Assembly: GCA_016800925.1 (NCBI GenBank)
Contig: JABCPU010000042.1
Coordinates: 186,001 to 250,000 of the forward strand
From: Suillus spraguei
Taxonomy: Eukaryota; Basidiomycota; Agaricomycetes; Boletales; Suillaceae
DNA length: 64,000 nt
Direction: 5' to 3'
Part shown: positions 10,808 to 23,022 of the stretch, piece after piece
Layout: the number at the start of each line of letters is the position of its first letter
Numbering within the stretch: the first letter of the stretch is position 1
Translations under genes and position numbers: made by a program
Notes under the pieces: model-generated
The model's input: the letters and a program-made list of their open reading frames with translations, nothing else
Told to the model about the DNA's origin: nothing
Databases searched by the model: none

Positions 10808-12829
10808 ATGGCGCCCCGGAAATGGACTTCTCCCGAACAGGATGAATGGTTAGCTCCTTGGTACGACAAGTACCGCACGAAGCAAACTGAAAAAAATAAA
10901 AACTGGCCGAACTTTTTCGCCAACTTGAATGAGACGTGGTTCATTGCATACCCAGAGCAAAGGCCGGCTAGTTTACCCCCTGTCGGACCATTGACCCAAG
11001 ATGAGATGCTTGTGATGGATAAGGCTTGTGATGAGCAAAAAGAGGTATGTGTTAATTGTGAACGCTCACTTTAAATTCACAAATGGGACTTAGAAATTAA
11101 AAAACCGCTTCAAAAATAGTCTTGGTACGACAAAAGCAGGACGGCAAGCAAGGGCCGATGCTACAGATGTCTTCAAAGCCATATTACGGAGTGTCGCCGA
11201 ATCCGAGAAGCCAACGCATTCCCTTCAGGAAGTGGAGGCATATTCCAAGCTCTATTACCATACGCGTATTAAGGCAACGGCTGACGAAGTACTGAAAGCT
11301 GAAGCAGAATTACTGCAAGCAGAAAACAAGACACTTACGAATGGAAAGCGTATCGCTATCGTGAAGCAGCACACAGAAAGCCTCTATAGCGGAGAGACTG
11401 ATGATGTTAAGGCGGAGGTACAGCGATACATTGAGAATCAGAAGACTCAGACGCAAAACAGTGATGAGGCGGGAACGTGGAGCGAAGTCGATTATGCAAG
11501 GTAATAGAATTTACAGCCTATCGACTATGATGTGTATCAGCTTATGAGACTGCATAGAAATATAGAAAAACTTGCCGCTATCACTAACAAGTTCCTCAAG
11601 GGGCTAGCGGAAGCCACTGGGTTCACATTCTCCCTCCTGGCGGGTGGTCCTTCTCCAGAGTCCAACAGCTCAATTGATGTCTATAGGCATGTGCATTAGT
11701 ACTTATGAAGTAGAGTTAAACACTGACCTAAATCAAAGTTTCCACGTGGGTCACACCAAGTTCGGAAACGACTTCAGCAAGGCATACCCTGAGTTTGAAA
11801 CAGGTATCATGTCTCCATTCAGAGACCATCTGTATCGAGTATATCGTGAGTTGCATGGCGCTGAAAAAACTATTGACTTACTCATTCATAACAGCTGATC
11901 TGGTGGACTCAAGGGCACGCCTAGGGAGTCCCGCGTCGTTGAACGAGGGTCCCACATTGTTGAACGAGCTTGAGGGTCCCACATTGTTGAACGAGTTTGA
12001 GAGTCCCGTGTTGTCGAATGAGATTGAGATAGGAAGGGGTCTGGAGGATGTGTCCCAACCACGATCGGATATATCATCTGATGGCCATCACTCGGCATTA
12101 CGCGGAATGAAGGATGCTGACAAATCAGGTCAGACTTTTTCCGATACGTCCGCCAGTACTAGTGGTCTAGACACCCACCTGCCGTTTGATTCAGCTCAAC
12201 AGAGCTCACTTGATTTTTCTGAAGACTTGACTGGCAATTGGAATCTCGACGACACTTTTTGGACGGATCTTGCTGCCAAGGTTGCAGCATTTGAGGTGTT
12301 AGGTGGTGACAATCCGGCCTTGCCGCACTTGCCTCCTTACCCACATACAGAGTCCACATCTTCCCCAACCCCACAATCACCCGTTCCAGCACCGCTGCCG
12401 CATGTCCCGCAAACCATATGTCGCACATCCCCTGCTACCTCATCCCATATGGTCCCTGCATCTCCAGAGGTTCCAGTACAGGCTGCGCAGTTCCTGCACC
12501 ATGATTCTCAGTCAGCGAGTCCTATGGAGCCACGATTACAGCCCTCACCCCCTCCCATTTCCACTTTACCTGGACTCCCTTTCAACACACCAGTCATCGC
12601 CAAGACAGCAATGCAACCCTTACCGCACCAGTCAAATGCGCCGTCCACAAGTGGTGTTGAACCCTCCCCTGATGGCAACAAACATTGTCATCGACGTAGG
12701 ACTGGTCGGGTGTCCATTCCCTCCAAGCGCAATGCCGCCGCTAATAGCATTGGCGAAAATACACTGACTGTTTCCGGGAAGCATACCACGGCACAGGAAT
12801 CTAGTACGTCCAGTCGCAAACAGAAGTAA
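10808..12829 (+). CDS. Accessory gene C: large W-EQ-WL protein with disordered tail, 604 aa
   Basis: Exons 10808-11044, 11094-11500, 11558-11686, 11739-11845 and 11895-12829 sum to 605 codons including stop. The third intron needs a GC donor (gcatgt) to keep frame. The N-terminus RKWTSPEQDEWL matches gene A; the middle holds the segments EAYSKLYYHTRIK, TGFTFSLLAGGPSPE and FHVGHTKFGNDFSKAYPEF, a layout I know from a widespread unnamed Agaricomycete family; the last about 300 residues are serine/proline-rich and probably unstructured. A possible further splice (gtaagg at 12826) would replace the last residue and end at 12892. A TATA-like ATATAAG lies near 10726. Function unknown. Confidence 0.7.
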
Positions 12830-12892
12830 GGTCCTACTTCCATCTGTGTCGCCTGGTTACTTACATTTTCAAACAGGAAACAAAAGGTATGA

Positions 12893-13552
12893 TAGCGCAT
12901 TGCATTTTGCCACTCTTCAGTGGACCATGGACTTTGTCCTCCGCATTTTTGTTACCTCATTTTTTGTTACCTCTGATCTTTGTATATTCAGCGTAATTAG
13001 CTATTGAATAATACAATCATATATTTTCCATCAATAACCAATGCACTGAGTCGCTTCACCACTTCAAAAATGCATTGAGTCACTTCGCCACTTCAAACTT
13101 CAATGCGCGCGTGCCATAAAAACAGTCACATGACAATAAGACTTGAGAAGGTTGAATGAACACCACAGCGGTCCATCTATTATATACTTACATCGCTGGA
13201 TATCACTTGCTATAGCGAAAATCAGCTGGACGGGCAGTGACTCAGACTCAAAAAAGACACAGCGATAGCAACCATGTCAGGATATCACGTGACACATGGA
13301 CGATATTTGCAAAGTTCAACTCATTTTCGTCGTTGAAGTCTACCCCAGTCAGGTACAATGACCATCGCTTCTCCATCATTTTACTGGACCAAATCGACCC
13401 AGATCCATCTCATTGTGAGCCGCCGGATGAGAAGAACCCACCCAGATCGGTCAGGAAGCCCCCAGGAGGGGTGGAGGTGCAATATATGGCATTCAACCCC
13501 TTCAAATTAGGTTTAGGAAGCGCTGAGAATCCATTTTGACGAGTCACACTTG
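12893..13552. other. 3' flank of gene C with a short tandem duplication; no gene recognised
   Basis: Two imperfect copies of a 29-base unit (AATGCAYTGAGTCRCTTC core) sit head to tail at about 13040-13068 and 13069-13097. The remainder includes an open frame of 100 codons at 13237-13539 with no recognisable motif and low complexity near its end; I do not call it a gene. Confidence 0.4.
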
Positions 13553-13644
13553 GATGTATCCAGTGATACATCATGTTGGACAGTAGATAATGAGACTGGT
13601 TGATGTATCCCTATTTTAGGGCTATAGTAGTATACTGATGTATC
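13553..13644 (-). repeat. Right end of the KDZ element with GATGTATC motifs
   Basis: Motifs at 13553-13560, 13565-13572, 13602-13609 and 13637-13644. GATGTATCCCTATTTTAGG at 13602-13620 is the inverted copy of the left-end core at 3496-3514. Outside the matching 25 bases the two ends diverge, so the true terminus is not resolved. Confidence 0.55.
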
Positions 13645-13889
13645 TATATAGCACTATGGGCTGCCTTCAGAGATCAGGGTCTGAAAGAACGTGCTATTCG
13701 ATACATGTGACAGGTGAGGATGCAAGGTAGAGTTAGAATATCGGCAGGTTTGGTACATAACTTGGAATGGGAGAGGTTCAGCCGACCGGCCATCTCGTGG
13801 TGCTCGAACTTACATAACAGTTGAACATCAAGATGTCAAGTCTCGGAGACCACCTGAACAACACCTAAAAAACCAAGTTTGGGAGTGAC

Positions 13890-14760
13890 AGCACAGATTT
13901 GCAACCAGTCGTCTTCAAAGGTGAACATGAACGCGCTGAGACTAAAGGAGATGCGATGGACATAGATGCCCAGGCCCTCATCACTTTCCGTCCGGGGATG
14001 AGAGATGCCCGGAAGAAACTTCAATGGGTGTCGGCGCGGGTCACCACGTAGCAGGAAGATATTGCACACCCGTTGTTTATGGAGACTCTCGCAGAAGGTT
14101 GTAGCTGTCTTCCAACCGACATTACTTCATACAAAGCTCCACAATACATCGTGCCATCTTTTCCAAAGACGACATTCAGACGTCAATCTCTTCGCTCCGA
14201 CATGTCATGGCTGTATATTTTGTTCTGAAAATTTACGCTCTGCTCGACAACCTAAACGTACCTCATTTCGCGAAATGCAGAGTGCATCTGCCTTTCATCA
14301 CAGCAGTCAAACGGAGTCATGCTTAGATATATTGAGTCAAGGTCGACAAGCTTTACGACCCGCTAATCACCACGAAGGACAAGCTTGTTTAGTTTTAGTT
14401 CTCATCGCAACGACCCACCATGCAGATATTCTTGCTTGTTCGTCCGTAGAATTCCTATCTCCTTCGGGGAGTGGCGGTCGTCTGGCTTGGAAGAGCTACT
14501 GACATTGCTGACAAACGCAGATCGAGGAAGAATACCAATCTGCACCGAGGTCTCCATTACGGGATCCGTCTGGTGGGTTTCTTGAAGCACAGGAGTTGGT
14601 TGATTCGGAACTGAGCGATCGAGCGTTACGACTGACTGCTCGTCTTGATCAACCTTTTGGCGCATTTTCGCTAGCGCGGCGGAGAATACAAGAGAATCGC
14701 GTCATATCATGATATTATTGTACAAGTCAATGACCTTTCTTAATATTCTGGACATAGCAT
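13890..14760 (+). pseudogene. Decayed 3' fragment of a WD40-TPR-HET gene
   Basis: Plus-strand text reads ALITFRPGMRDARKKLQWVSARVTT, then an in-frame TAG where the homologue at 45818-47788 has Trp, then LPTDITSYKAP, and further blocks matching the C-terminal half of that protein up to the AQV-DL end region. Several frameshifts separate the blocks. The HET domain core itself is absent. It lies about 250 bp outside the right end of the KDZ element. Confidence 0.75.
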
Positions 14761-17023
14761 AGTCACAGACTCACAGTGCTAAAGATATTGTAGCAGTAGA
14801 AGTAGAGATCTCTCAGATCTGTACCACGATAGTTGCCACTTTTACTTCGGAGTATGGTGGCTCGCCACATTCACTGTTCTTGTACTGACGTAGTGTTATG
14901 CAAAAATTTCATTGTCCTGAAACGGGACGCCGTGAGGGCTATCAGAAGACGTAAAAGATACCCACCTGGAACGTTTGATCTTGTACATCAGGCTCCAGGA
15001 ACTCCAAAGACCATGCCAACAGTGAACCATATGTGGTGATGCTCTTCTCTGCGGTTAGATAAACGTCTGAATAATTTATGATGATAAAGATGAATTTCTC
15101 CACGGGCAACCAAAGGTTCATGCTCAGTCGTTGATGTTTCTTCTGACCATTTTGGGGGCAGTTTGATTGCAAAAGCTTTCGATCTAAACAACAAATAATA
15201 TTGTGAAAAATTGAAATCACCACGTGACTTGTCTTACCGAAGTGTTATTCCAATTGCATATCTAAGTTCATCGCATTTCATCTATGCGAGAGCCCATACC
15301 ACTTCTAAATCCAAAATGTTGGAACTCAGTAGTGTTCTACTGAGTGACGCGTTCCTAGCTATGGTTAATGTACTAGATGCGACAGAGTGTGAGCTCATAG
15401 CCTCACACTGCTGGTCAAACACTGTGGGACAGTGGAGTACGTCTTATTTGACTGTGCAGGAAAATCCGAAACTGAAAGCACGACCTCGCAAGGAAAGAAA
15501 GGTTTAAACATCCGGGCCAATGCCCCCTGAAGTAATACCCCTGCCTTCTCCATCCATTCTTACACTGCACGAAACTGGGTCTTGCACCCATCTCATATTT
15601 CTCGATTCTTCACCTCTTGCGAAAGCGTTTTCGCCCCCTGCATCACCCAGGCCACGGCCATTCGTGGAGGAACCTCGTGGGCTCTCACTATATGGTAAAA
15701 TAAGATAATGAGTGACCTCCGCTAGACGTTATCAGAGCTCACGCAGATAGCTTTATAGAACGCTTCGAATTTGACCCTTCGAAGAGTAAGCAAGAGGCCA
15801 AGTACTAGAAAGGGGATGCAATTATGGACGGATGGGTTCACAATCGTCACTTGAGGAAGTGCTTATGGACAGACACTTAATGGAGGTGTGGGTGTTGCCA
15901 ACAAGAACTTCATGCTCACTGGGCAAACTGGAAGTAGAAGAAAGAAGGGCAAAAAGGAGAAAGACGTGCTTATGCCCTCTGAGAAACAACGCAAAGGTGA
16001 GTGAAGTTTTTGTGGATATCGGTTCATGTGCCTGTAGCTGCACTTGACCTTAAATAACTGCGAGGCGGACAAAGAACACATATAAAAACTGGAGAAATCA
16101 CGGCGGTTCGAGCCTTACAAATCATCTTTGCTATACGTTCAGGGAAGTGAGTATAGTATATCGCAAATTACCGCTGCTACCTGCAACAACAGGCAGATTG
16201 CAATGGCAGAATTATTAGAGGTCCATGCTCGACCGTTAATGTGAAGTGTGATCAAGTCGGACTGCACAATCGGGTTCAGCGAAAACAGGTGAAACCAATT
16301 CAGACGATCAACAGACGACAATTGAATCTCAGCATCTGGTGAAAACAAAACATATAAAAAGTTTGCAACGTATCTATCTCATACTCCAGTCGCACTGAAA
16401 ACCAGAGAGATACACGTTATATCAGTTCAGATCGAGACTCCGTGCGATGACATTGAATGATGAGTGCATCCAACATTACAAGGCATGGCGTCTCGAGCTG
16501 ATTCTGGAGGACAACCATGAACCTCAGGAAATGGAATACTCAACTTTTCCTGACCTGGGTCGCGATAGTCCTCTCTCCTCTTGTTTTTCTGTTTTGTTTT
16601 GTTAAACCGGGGTGGAATTACTTGCGCTGACGACCTCGGCTTTTTGAGCCTCTTGGCGCCGAGGAAGCAGACTGATCATATCGTGACAATGCCACCACTG
16701 AGGGGCGAACGAGATGGAACGCTAGCAGCGCCTGTAGAACAGGGCCAAGGTTCCAAGCCTGAGCCACCACTATGTCCCGACCAGGATAGCAGCAACCACC
16801 GATGCCCTGAAAATAGTCTGATGTCAGCAGCAGGCTAGAACTTGAAAGTGAAAACATACCCTCTCATCTCGCGTCCAAGCTCACGGAACAACGAGACTGT
16901 TGAGTTTGCCAAGATATGACTGTCACTCTCGTACGTACTCATCCTTTTCTTTTACATACGCAATCACTCTTTGATACATGCTCCAGACACGTTTTCCTTT
17001 GATTCTCCGTCTTAATCAGCATA
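14761..17023. other. Unassigned stretch without a recognisable gene
   Basis: Open frames here are short (under 100 codons), overlap on both strands and show no motif that I recognise. The frame at 15211-15507 (98 codons, plus) and that at 16581-16838 (85 codons, plus) are the longest with plausible composition. No repeat shared with the rest of the window was noticed. It could be older, heavily decayed transposon or gene debris. Confidence 0.4.
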
Positions 17024-17646
17024 TTAAATACCTCTCACCGTCGAATATTGTTGAGCAGTTTTTTGACCCAATGTGAAGTCTTCGTTCTCGTGCCTCATCC
17101 CTAGTCCGAGCCTCTTCAGATCTTCACAGAGTTGACGTGGGCCGGGGTGCCTGATCCGTGGTGCGGGCCAGTACAACCATTGGGGAGATGCTGAGGAAGT
17201 GAGGAATGTAGGAGAGGTGAAACAACCGAGAGCCCCGCGAATGTGGCCAGCAGACGCGCTTATGAGGATCGGGAGGACCCAAGTCCTATCCCTGCGCTGT
17301 CCACGCCGCGAACGGCGCCCGTGAAGGGCAGCAGCTGTAGTATGTTGTATAATTTCACTATGCTGTCTCTTCGTGTCTTTGTATTGTAAATCTTGATGTA
17401 CGGTTTGGGGCTGCCTCCAACACTAGCAAATTATCAGTCCGCTGGTAAGAGTGTGACGAGGAAGAGACATACATTCGGCTTGCGGTCGAAGCTTGCTTGC
17501 TATGAGATCTGTGCACGATCAGGCAAATGTTAGTCATATACGGCACATGGACAACACTGAGGAAGAGACATACCATACAGCATCTGATGTGCTTGATGAA
17601 AAGGACGAGTGTTGGTAAGACACCAAGTGGGAGTCGCACGCCACAT
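17024..17646 (-). CDS. Candidate three-exon gene, product unknown
   Basis: Read from ATG at 17646 (MWRATPTWCL), two introns that both start gtatgtctcttcctc splice exons into one open frame ending at TAA 17024-17026. The last exon stays open for about 125 codons although it contains few methionines. A TATA box (TATATA near 17765) lies upstream. The predicted protein is rich in arginine, histidine and tryptophan and resembles nothing I know, so a non-coding transcript is an equally good reading. Confidence 0.3.
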
Positions 17647-17761
17647 GCCTTATTTGAACGTCCAAGACTCAGACATAATGAAGTCACAAAAGGAAAAATA
17701 GGAGAGATGAAGAGAGAGAAGATGAAGGAGCGGATGAAGGAGTGAAGCGCGAGAATGAGGG

Positions 17762-17770
17762 AATATATAC
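17762..17770 (-). promoter_or_regulatory. TATA box upstream of the candidate gene at 17646
   Basis: On the minus strand the sequence is GCGTATATATTCCC followed by a pyrimidine-rich leader (TTCATCTTCTCTCTCTTC), typical of fungal core promoters. It lies about 115 bp before the proposed start. Confidence 0.45.
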
Positions 17771-18050
17771 GCCCGGCACGGCGGCTGACACAGGGGTGAA
17801 TTTGCCAAATACGAGTAGGAGTCAGCGTTACGCTCTGAATATTTCTTGTATCGACAACCACAAAATATACATAATGAAAGCGCAAGTACTTGCCTCTACG
17901 CCTAGCCTATCTTGTTAAAATTTCAACCGTAACCTAATCTTGCTCACATCCCAATATGATGGAACTGTGAGCAGCTTACTGTTAGGCCTCAATGCAGCGA
18001 CTATCGCATCTATACTGGTGTTCTTTTCCTGGTGAAGGGACAGGCTTTTC

Positions 18051-20551
18051 CTAATGGGGTTGTTGCATGCTTGGGGTAACTCCAAGAATCTCGTCTGCCT
18101 CTCGCGATCCAGCAAGCGGGACATCATTCCGAAGTGAGACCTTGACGGGATCATCACCATTTATGTACGCCAACGCAAATACAACGTCGAGGTCTTCCAG
18201 AATATAATCAGCCAGGAGTCAGTCCTGCACATAAGACAGTGTGAAATATACCTTCTAGAGACCGACCGCCAGTTTCGGGGCAGAAAAAGTAAACAACTGG
18301 AATAATTGTTGCGTTCATGGCCGCGAAGACGATGTAGGTTCGCCAAGAGATATTATTGAAAGCTGGGCCAACGAGCATCACGACCACGAAGTTGAAAGTC
18401 CAGTTTGATGCTGGGAAAAATAGGTAAGTAAATTTGTCTACATGTCTTGGCGTACGAGATTGACGAACCTGTGCTTAGCGCATTTGTCAGCGCTCGAGTT
18501 CTGAGCCCGGCAATCTCAGCGCACTGGAATATTAGATCAGCGAGAAGATCAGATGAGTGAAAAGGATCAAAGCAGTCGTTGCTGTACTCACATATAACCA
18601 GGCCAATCCAAGCCACCCAAAGGCAAAGAACGTGTTGAAGCCAAATAAAAGGACCACGCTCACGATCTGCGCTGCTGTACTGTTGATATATCCTAATATA
18701 GCCAAGAGTAGCATCACAATGCATTGACCGATGGCTCCAAACAGCATGAGGCGACGCCTGCCCACATAGTCTATAACATAAATAGCAGCAATAGAAGCAA
18801 GAACATATTCTGCGCCATTGGCCACAGAGATAATCCGTGCATCGATGTCGGAGAGACCGAGACGCTGGAATACAATAGTCTGCATGATATCAGTATCGTT
18901 GCAATATATCACGTAGTCGCATGTCATACAGCATAACTGTTGATAAATGCATTTTTAGATAACAGCAGGGCGCATCAGAAAAATTACTCGCAAGGTAACG
19001 AGATTGATGCCGGTCAGCTGTTGCATAATCATAAATACCACAGCAATGACTGTTCGTCTGAAATTTTGACTGCGACCCCCAGTAGTGAGTTCACGTAGTG
19101 AACCTTGATTAGATGTTTCGACACCAACAGCCTCACAAATACCGTAGTAAGTGCGCTGAACTTCTGGATCAGTGGGAGGTTTGTCTTCCATTGCGGATAG
19201 AACGGCCATTGCTTCTGCATTGCGACCGTGCTTGACCAACCTAATATTTTGTTTAGTTTTATGAAAATCACGTAGAATGACGAGAACTCACCACCTCGGA
19301 GACTCGGGAAGCTTGCGTAGCGTGCCAAACCGAATATGTTAGCACTAATATGCACATTTTTTGGAGAAACATAACTCACGAATCCAATGCACGTCACCAT
19401 AATGATTTCAAATACCAACTGTAGCGCTATCGGAACTCTCCACTGAGCAGACGACCAATTCACAAAGAATCTGATTTGATCGTTGTCATCGGCTTAATTG
19501 GGATGAAACTGAAACGTACAGTGCTAAATCAACCAACTAAAGAAAGCTGTTAGCGATACCGATCCGATAAAATAATGATCCGCACACATAGCTGCAAGCC
19601 AGCTGTCAATTTCAAAAAGAACTGATACTGAGCACACTCACGCAATGGTTACTCCAACCACAATCAAAGTCCCCTCCATCATTATCCTAGAAAAAATACG
19701 CGTCATTTCATTATAGCGCTATTAGCAACTTACATTCGGCCCCTCTTTGCAGATGGGGAGAGCTCCGCATGATATGTCGGCACTGTCGATGTCTACAAAC
19801 TTGTGCTTAGCACGACTTTGGATATGAGCAGGCACATCACTAACTATCAAACCATTTCCGAAGCCTGTGAAGATGCGAGCAAAAATCAAATGTGGAAAAG
19901 AGAACGCAGTAGTTTGCAGAATTGCCCCTGTAAGGAATTCAGCACGTCTTGATAGGCCACAAACAGCTCGGTTACCGGCTATCATTATACTGCCTCCTAC
20001 GACAATTGTTCTTCGCCGACCGAGCTTATCTCCCACCCAAAGATTGGATAGGGCGCCAAATAAACAGCCTACTTCCTACACGGTATGAGCACAAAAAGAT
20101 GATATACAAAAGATAATAGCATACGTAAATCGCGATTGTGAAGCTCTGAAGAGTGGCGTGATTGGGGTGGCTAGCCTCCACTATGACTTCCGGGAAGGAA
20201 GCCTCAAACTGCGCACAATGAGATATGGACGCTTCCGTGCTAGGCTTGATATAACATATTACCTGATTACCTGTGAGTAGTGACGACATGACACCTTGGT
20301 CATATCTGAATCGCAAAATGACGAGAATTTTCGATTATTAGCTACTTTTCAACGCACCCAAAGAGTGTGAACCCAGTTCCTGCCACAAGTGCCACTGCAG
20401 CCATTAGCTTACGACCACGCAGCGACGGAGCATGAGCGACGATATCGGCTGGCTCTAAGCTAAATTGTTGTTTCATCAGCTCATAGTGAAGATCAGTGTT
20501 TTCTGCGATAGACGGCTGATGTTTCTCCTGGTCAGATGAAGGAAGAGACAT
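18051..20551 (-). CDS. MFS sugar transporter (hexose/monosaccharide type)
   Basis: A 12-helix plasma-membrane permease in about ten exons. Visible signatures in order: FTLFG-YDQGVMSSLLTGNQ across the first intron, GDKLGRRRTIVVGG (loop 2-3), FARIFTGFGNG, the PESPRWL-type motif before VKHGRNAEAMAVL, QQLTGIN, YVIDYVGRRRLMLFG (loop 8-9), and a PETGGRSLE-type motif near the end, followed by a short cytoplasmic tail ending at TAG 18051-18053. First exons: 20358-20551, 20263-20305, 20125-20208. One exon near 19520 does not read cleanly (a TAG appears in the helix before VNWSSAQWRVPIALQ), so a lesion there is possible. Substrate not predictable. Confidence 0.85.
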
Positions 20552-22957
20552 AGTAGTGCGTGGGTATCGATTCTTTCTTTTTAGATGACAAGATTTAAAT
20601 ACCTGACACTGTAGATAGTATTAGTAGTTCCAATAAAATTCAGTGGGCGAAATCATACGATAATAGTCAGAAACTTGTACTGAAATAGAGGTGCTGAAAT
20701 CGCCGCTTTTTACTCTGAATTTCCAGCCGAAGGACTGATCACCTGCAGATAGTGTCCTGTAAATTTTGTCTGAGGTCAAATTAACTTGACAAATTTTTAA
20801 CTAGGGTAAATTTGGTTCCAAGGCCACCCATCCAACGCATACTCCAAGCTTTTGCCATCAGGAAGTGCCTCCAGCGACGACGTCGTCGTTGGCACACGAA
20901 GGCCAAATGTAGAATCAGAGTGTATTTAAATACATACAATGTTGTGAAGACAGCGCGAAAGGTGTATAAAGAACAGCTGAATGAGTCCAATGATAATGGA
21001 TAAGACGGGCTTATCGTATACGAATTAAAATATTAGTAAGCACGATCGGCGGTACCCGCAGGCTGCAGCGCATGCATCGGTATACTGAATTCTCATTTAG
21101 TAAATTTTCCATGGTTCTGAATCTGCTGAAATTCAGAATCAGCGCTCCAATGAAATCAACTGCATACAGTTTCAGTGGAGGTTACTCTGAAACATTCAGC
21201 CTATCAGCGCATTTTCTTATTGGAACTGTGTGGGAGGCTTGCAACTGATGGATGGTCATGGGGGCATGTCTAATGACCACATCAGGGATCGGGATGCGAG
21301 CCGCAATGTGATCTTGTCTGCCACTCATAAAGTCTACGATTGCATTGTACGGGTCAGATTTTGTCACGCAGAGCGGTGGTAATACCTGACCTGACGAATT
21401 GAAGTGTATTCTATCAGAAGCTCCCGGGCACGCGATATCGTGGCTTGTGACATGTTGTTGAATAAAAATAAGTTGGTGAAAAGGGTCATTATTGCAACAT
21501 CAGAAGACACATACGACATCAAGGTGTGAAAGCGGAGAATATTATGGGCGATCAACGACAAACTCTGGGGTCCTCGCCAATTCGAAGATACGATGCAGAG
21601 AGTTCCCAACTCATTTGCACGCAATGGAAATGGTGTGGTTGAATGTAATAACGGAGATCAGCTAGTACCAACAGTACATATGAGTACTCAGAGGGCTTAC
21701 AGTATATGGTCTTTGCTTGGCCCTGCCAATCCCATGATGCGTGAGGGACAAATCCTGGGAGAAGAATCTAGTTCCGCACACTGAGAAAGCAATCCCTAGT
21801 ACTAATACGTTTGTAGATCGCTCGTCGACGTCGGTGCCGGTGAGCGTTCTGATGAAGCCAAGTCACCAGCCAGGGCCCAGTGGTAACTTCAAAGTGCCGT
21901 GGCCTGTCGGTCCTTGCCGGAGCATCGGCACCTTCCGATAGTTCGATGATAGATCATAGTAGGGATCCATGATAATTGACATCGGTGATTATACGAACCC
22001 CCGCAACATTTTTTGCGCGTTTCTTTCTTGTCAGTTCACCTACCATCATCAGGGGTACATAATACATTTTCCAAGGCAAATGCAGTAAGCACACGAGGAT
22101 TGGTGACCGCGAAGTTACCACAGGCTGTTGTAGATGATGAACGAGGGCACAGCGAGGCGTATACTGGGGTGGGGCTAACGCTTTATCGGCATACCTGACT
22201 GTCCATCAACCAAGTGAGCCAACTTGGTTACTCACTTGTTCAGTACTCAGTAGTCACCGCTGCCACAACCGTCAATACCATTACTCTTGCCTCGTTACTT
22301 CCGATTTCTGGAATACGTTTACGCCCATGGTAAGAGACCTCGTTTCAAGACCAGCGGCGCCCGCTACTAGTTCATCTAACCTCCCGGAAATGATTCAGAT
22401 CCGAAAAGAATCCCTTTTATTATGCTTTTGGGGTCATTCATGCTTCTTCAACCAGTGGGCGAGTTCAATTGACCGTGATTCCTATAATTTTAGAATACGT
22501 CGGCAATTATGCTCCTATCGCTGATCTATTTCGGACCCTGCAGATATGATCAAACATCACAATAGCCCATTCCGATAACTCATCTCGCTAAATTATTACG
22601 GGCGCGGGCGTACAAGGTGCGGTTTATTTTTTCAAATAATTAGGAATAACGGCACCTTCATAGATAATATCTCGGTTATTTATTAATCGAAATGAGTCGA
22701 TCGTGGAAGTGGAAAAGATCATTGACATGACCGCGTTCCGCCATCCAAATTCGAATAAAGTTGAGTTCTGTCCTCCAACCGGGGTTAAGACCAGCTTGTC
22801 TGCTCCCCTCATGTGTCGGTATATCGCATTGTGGCGTTTCCCTATCCACTTTGTTCTGTAACTTGACAGCCTCGTATTTGTAGGTAACCTTGGACACCAC
22901 AGCTTAATCTCAAGATCCCTCAAAGCAAAGACTATCCTCGGCCACAGCAGTGCATTT
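20552..22957. other. Transporter upstream region and unassigned coding-like debris
   Basis: The first few hundred bases should hold the promoter of the sugar transporter. Further right, minus-strand frames at 21182-21624 and a plus-strand frame at 21741-21941 look coding-like in composition but are broken and match nothing I recognise. A minus-strand frame at 22624-23010 overlaps the promoter of the gene at 23023 and is probably chance. Confidence 0.3.
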
Positions 22958-22958
22958 T

Positions 22959-22966
22959 CTATATAA
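22959..22966 (+). promoter_or_regulatory. TATA box of the gene at 23023
   Basis: CTATATAA, followed by a pyrimidine-rich leader (CCCCTTTCGTCTATC) and the start codon about 60 bp downstream (CATCACCATGACC context). Confidence 0.6.
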
Positions 22967-23022
22967 GGCCCCTTTCGTCTATCAAAATTTTCAGTCTTCA
23001 TCCTCAACAATCTTGCATCACC

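Larger units (their letters stand above)
3473..13644 (-). mobile_element. Composite KDZ DNA transposon, about 10 kb, with accessory genes
   Basis: A KDZ-type transposase gene (minus, 3678-8139) and three plus-strand genes (8354, 9045, 10808) lie between two related sequences in inverted orientation. Bases 3490-3514 and 13602-13626 match as inverted repeats at 24 of 25 positions, and the motif GATGTATC/GATACATC occurs three times at the left end, four times at the right end and twice in the divergent promoter between. Exact outer ends and the target duplication could not be fixed. Two solo LTRs (7072, 9909) are later insertions. The alternative is two adjacent elements meeting near 8.2 kb; the shared ends argue for one. 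Confidence 0.6.

Noticed and set aside
13237..13539. 100-codon plus frame near the KDZ right end
   Set aside because: No motif, unusual composition, no promoter; may be chance in the transposon flank.
16080..16140. Possible tRNA because of a GGTTCGAGCC block near 16108
   Set aside because: No matching acceptor or anticodon arms could be found around it.
22624..23010. Minus-strand open frame of 128 codons
   Set aside because: It overlaps the TATA box and leader of the gene at 23023 on the other strand and has no recognisable motif.
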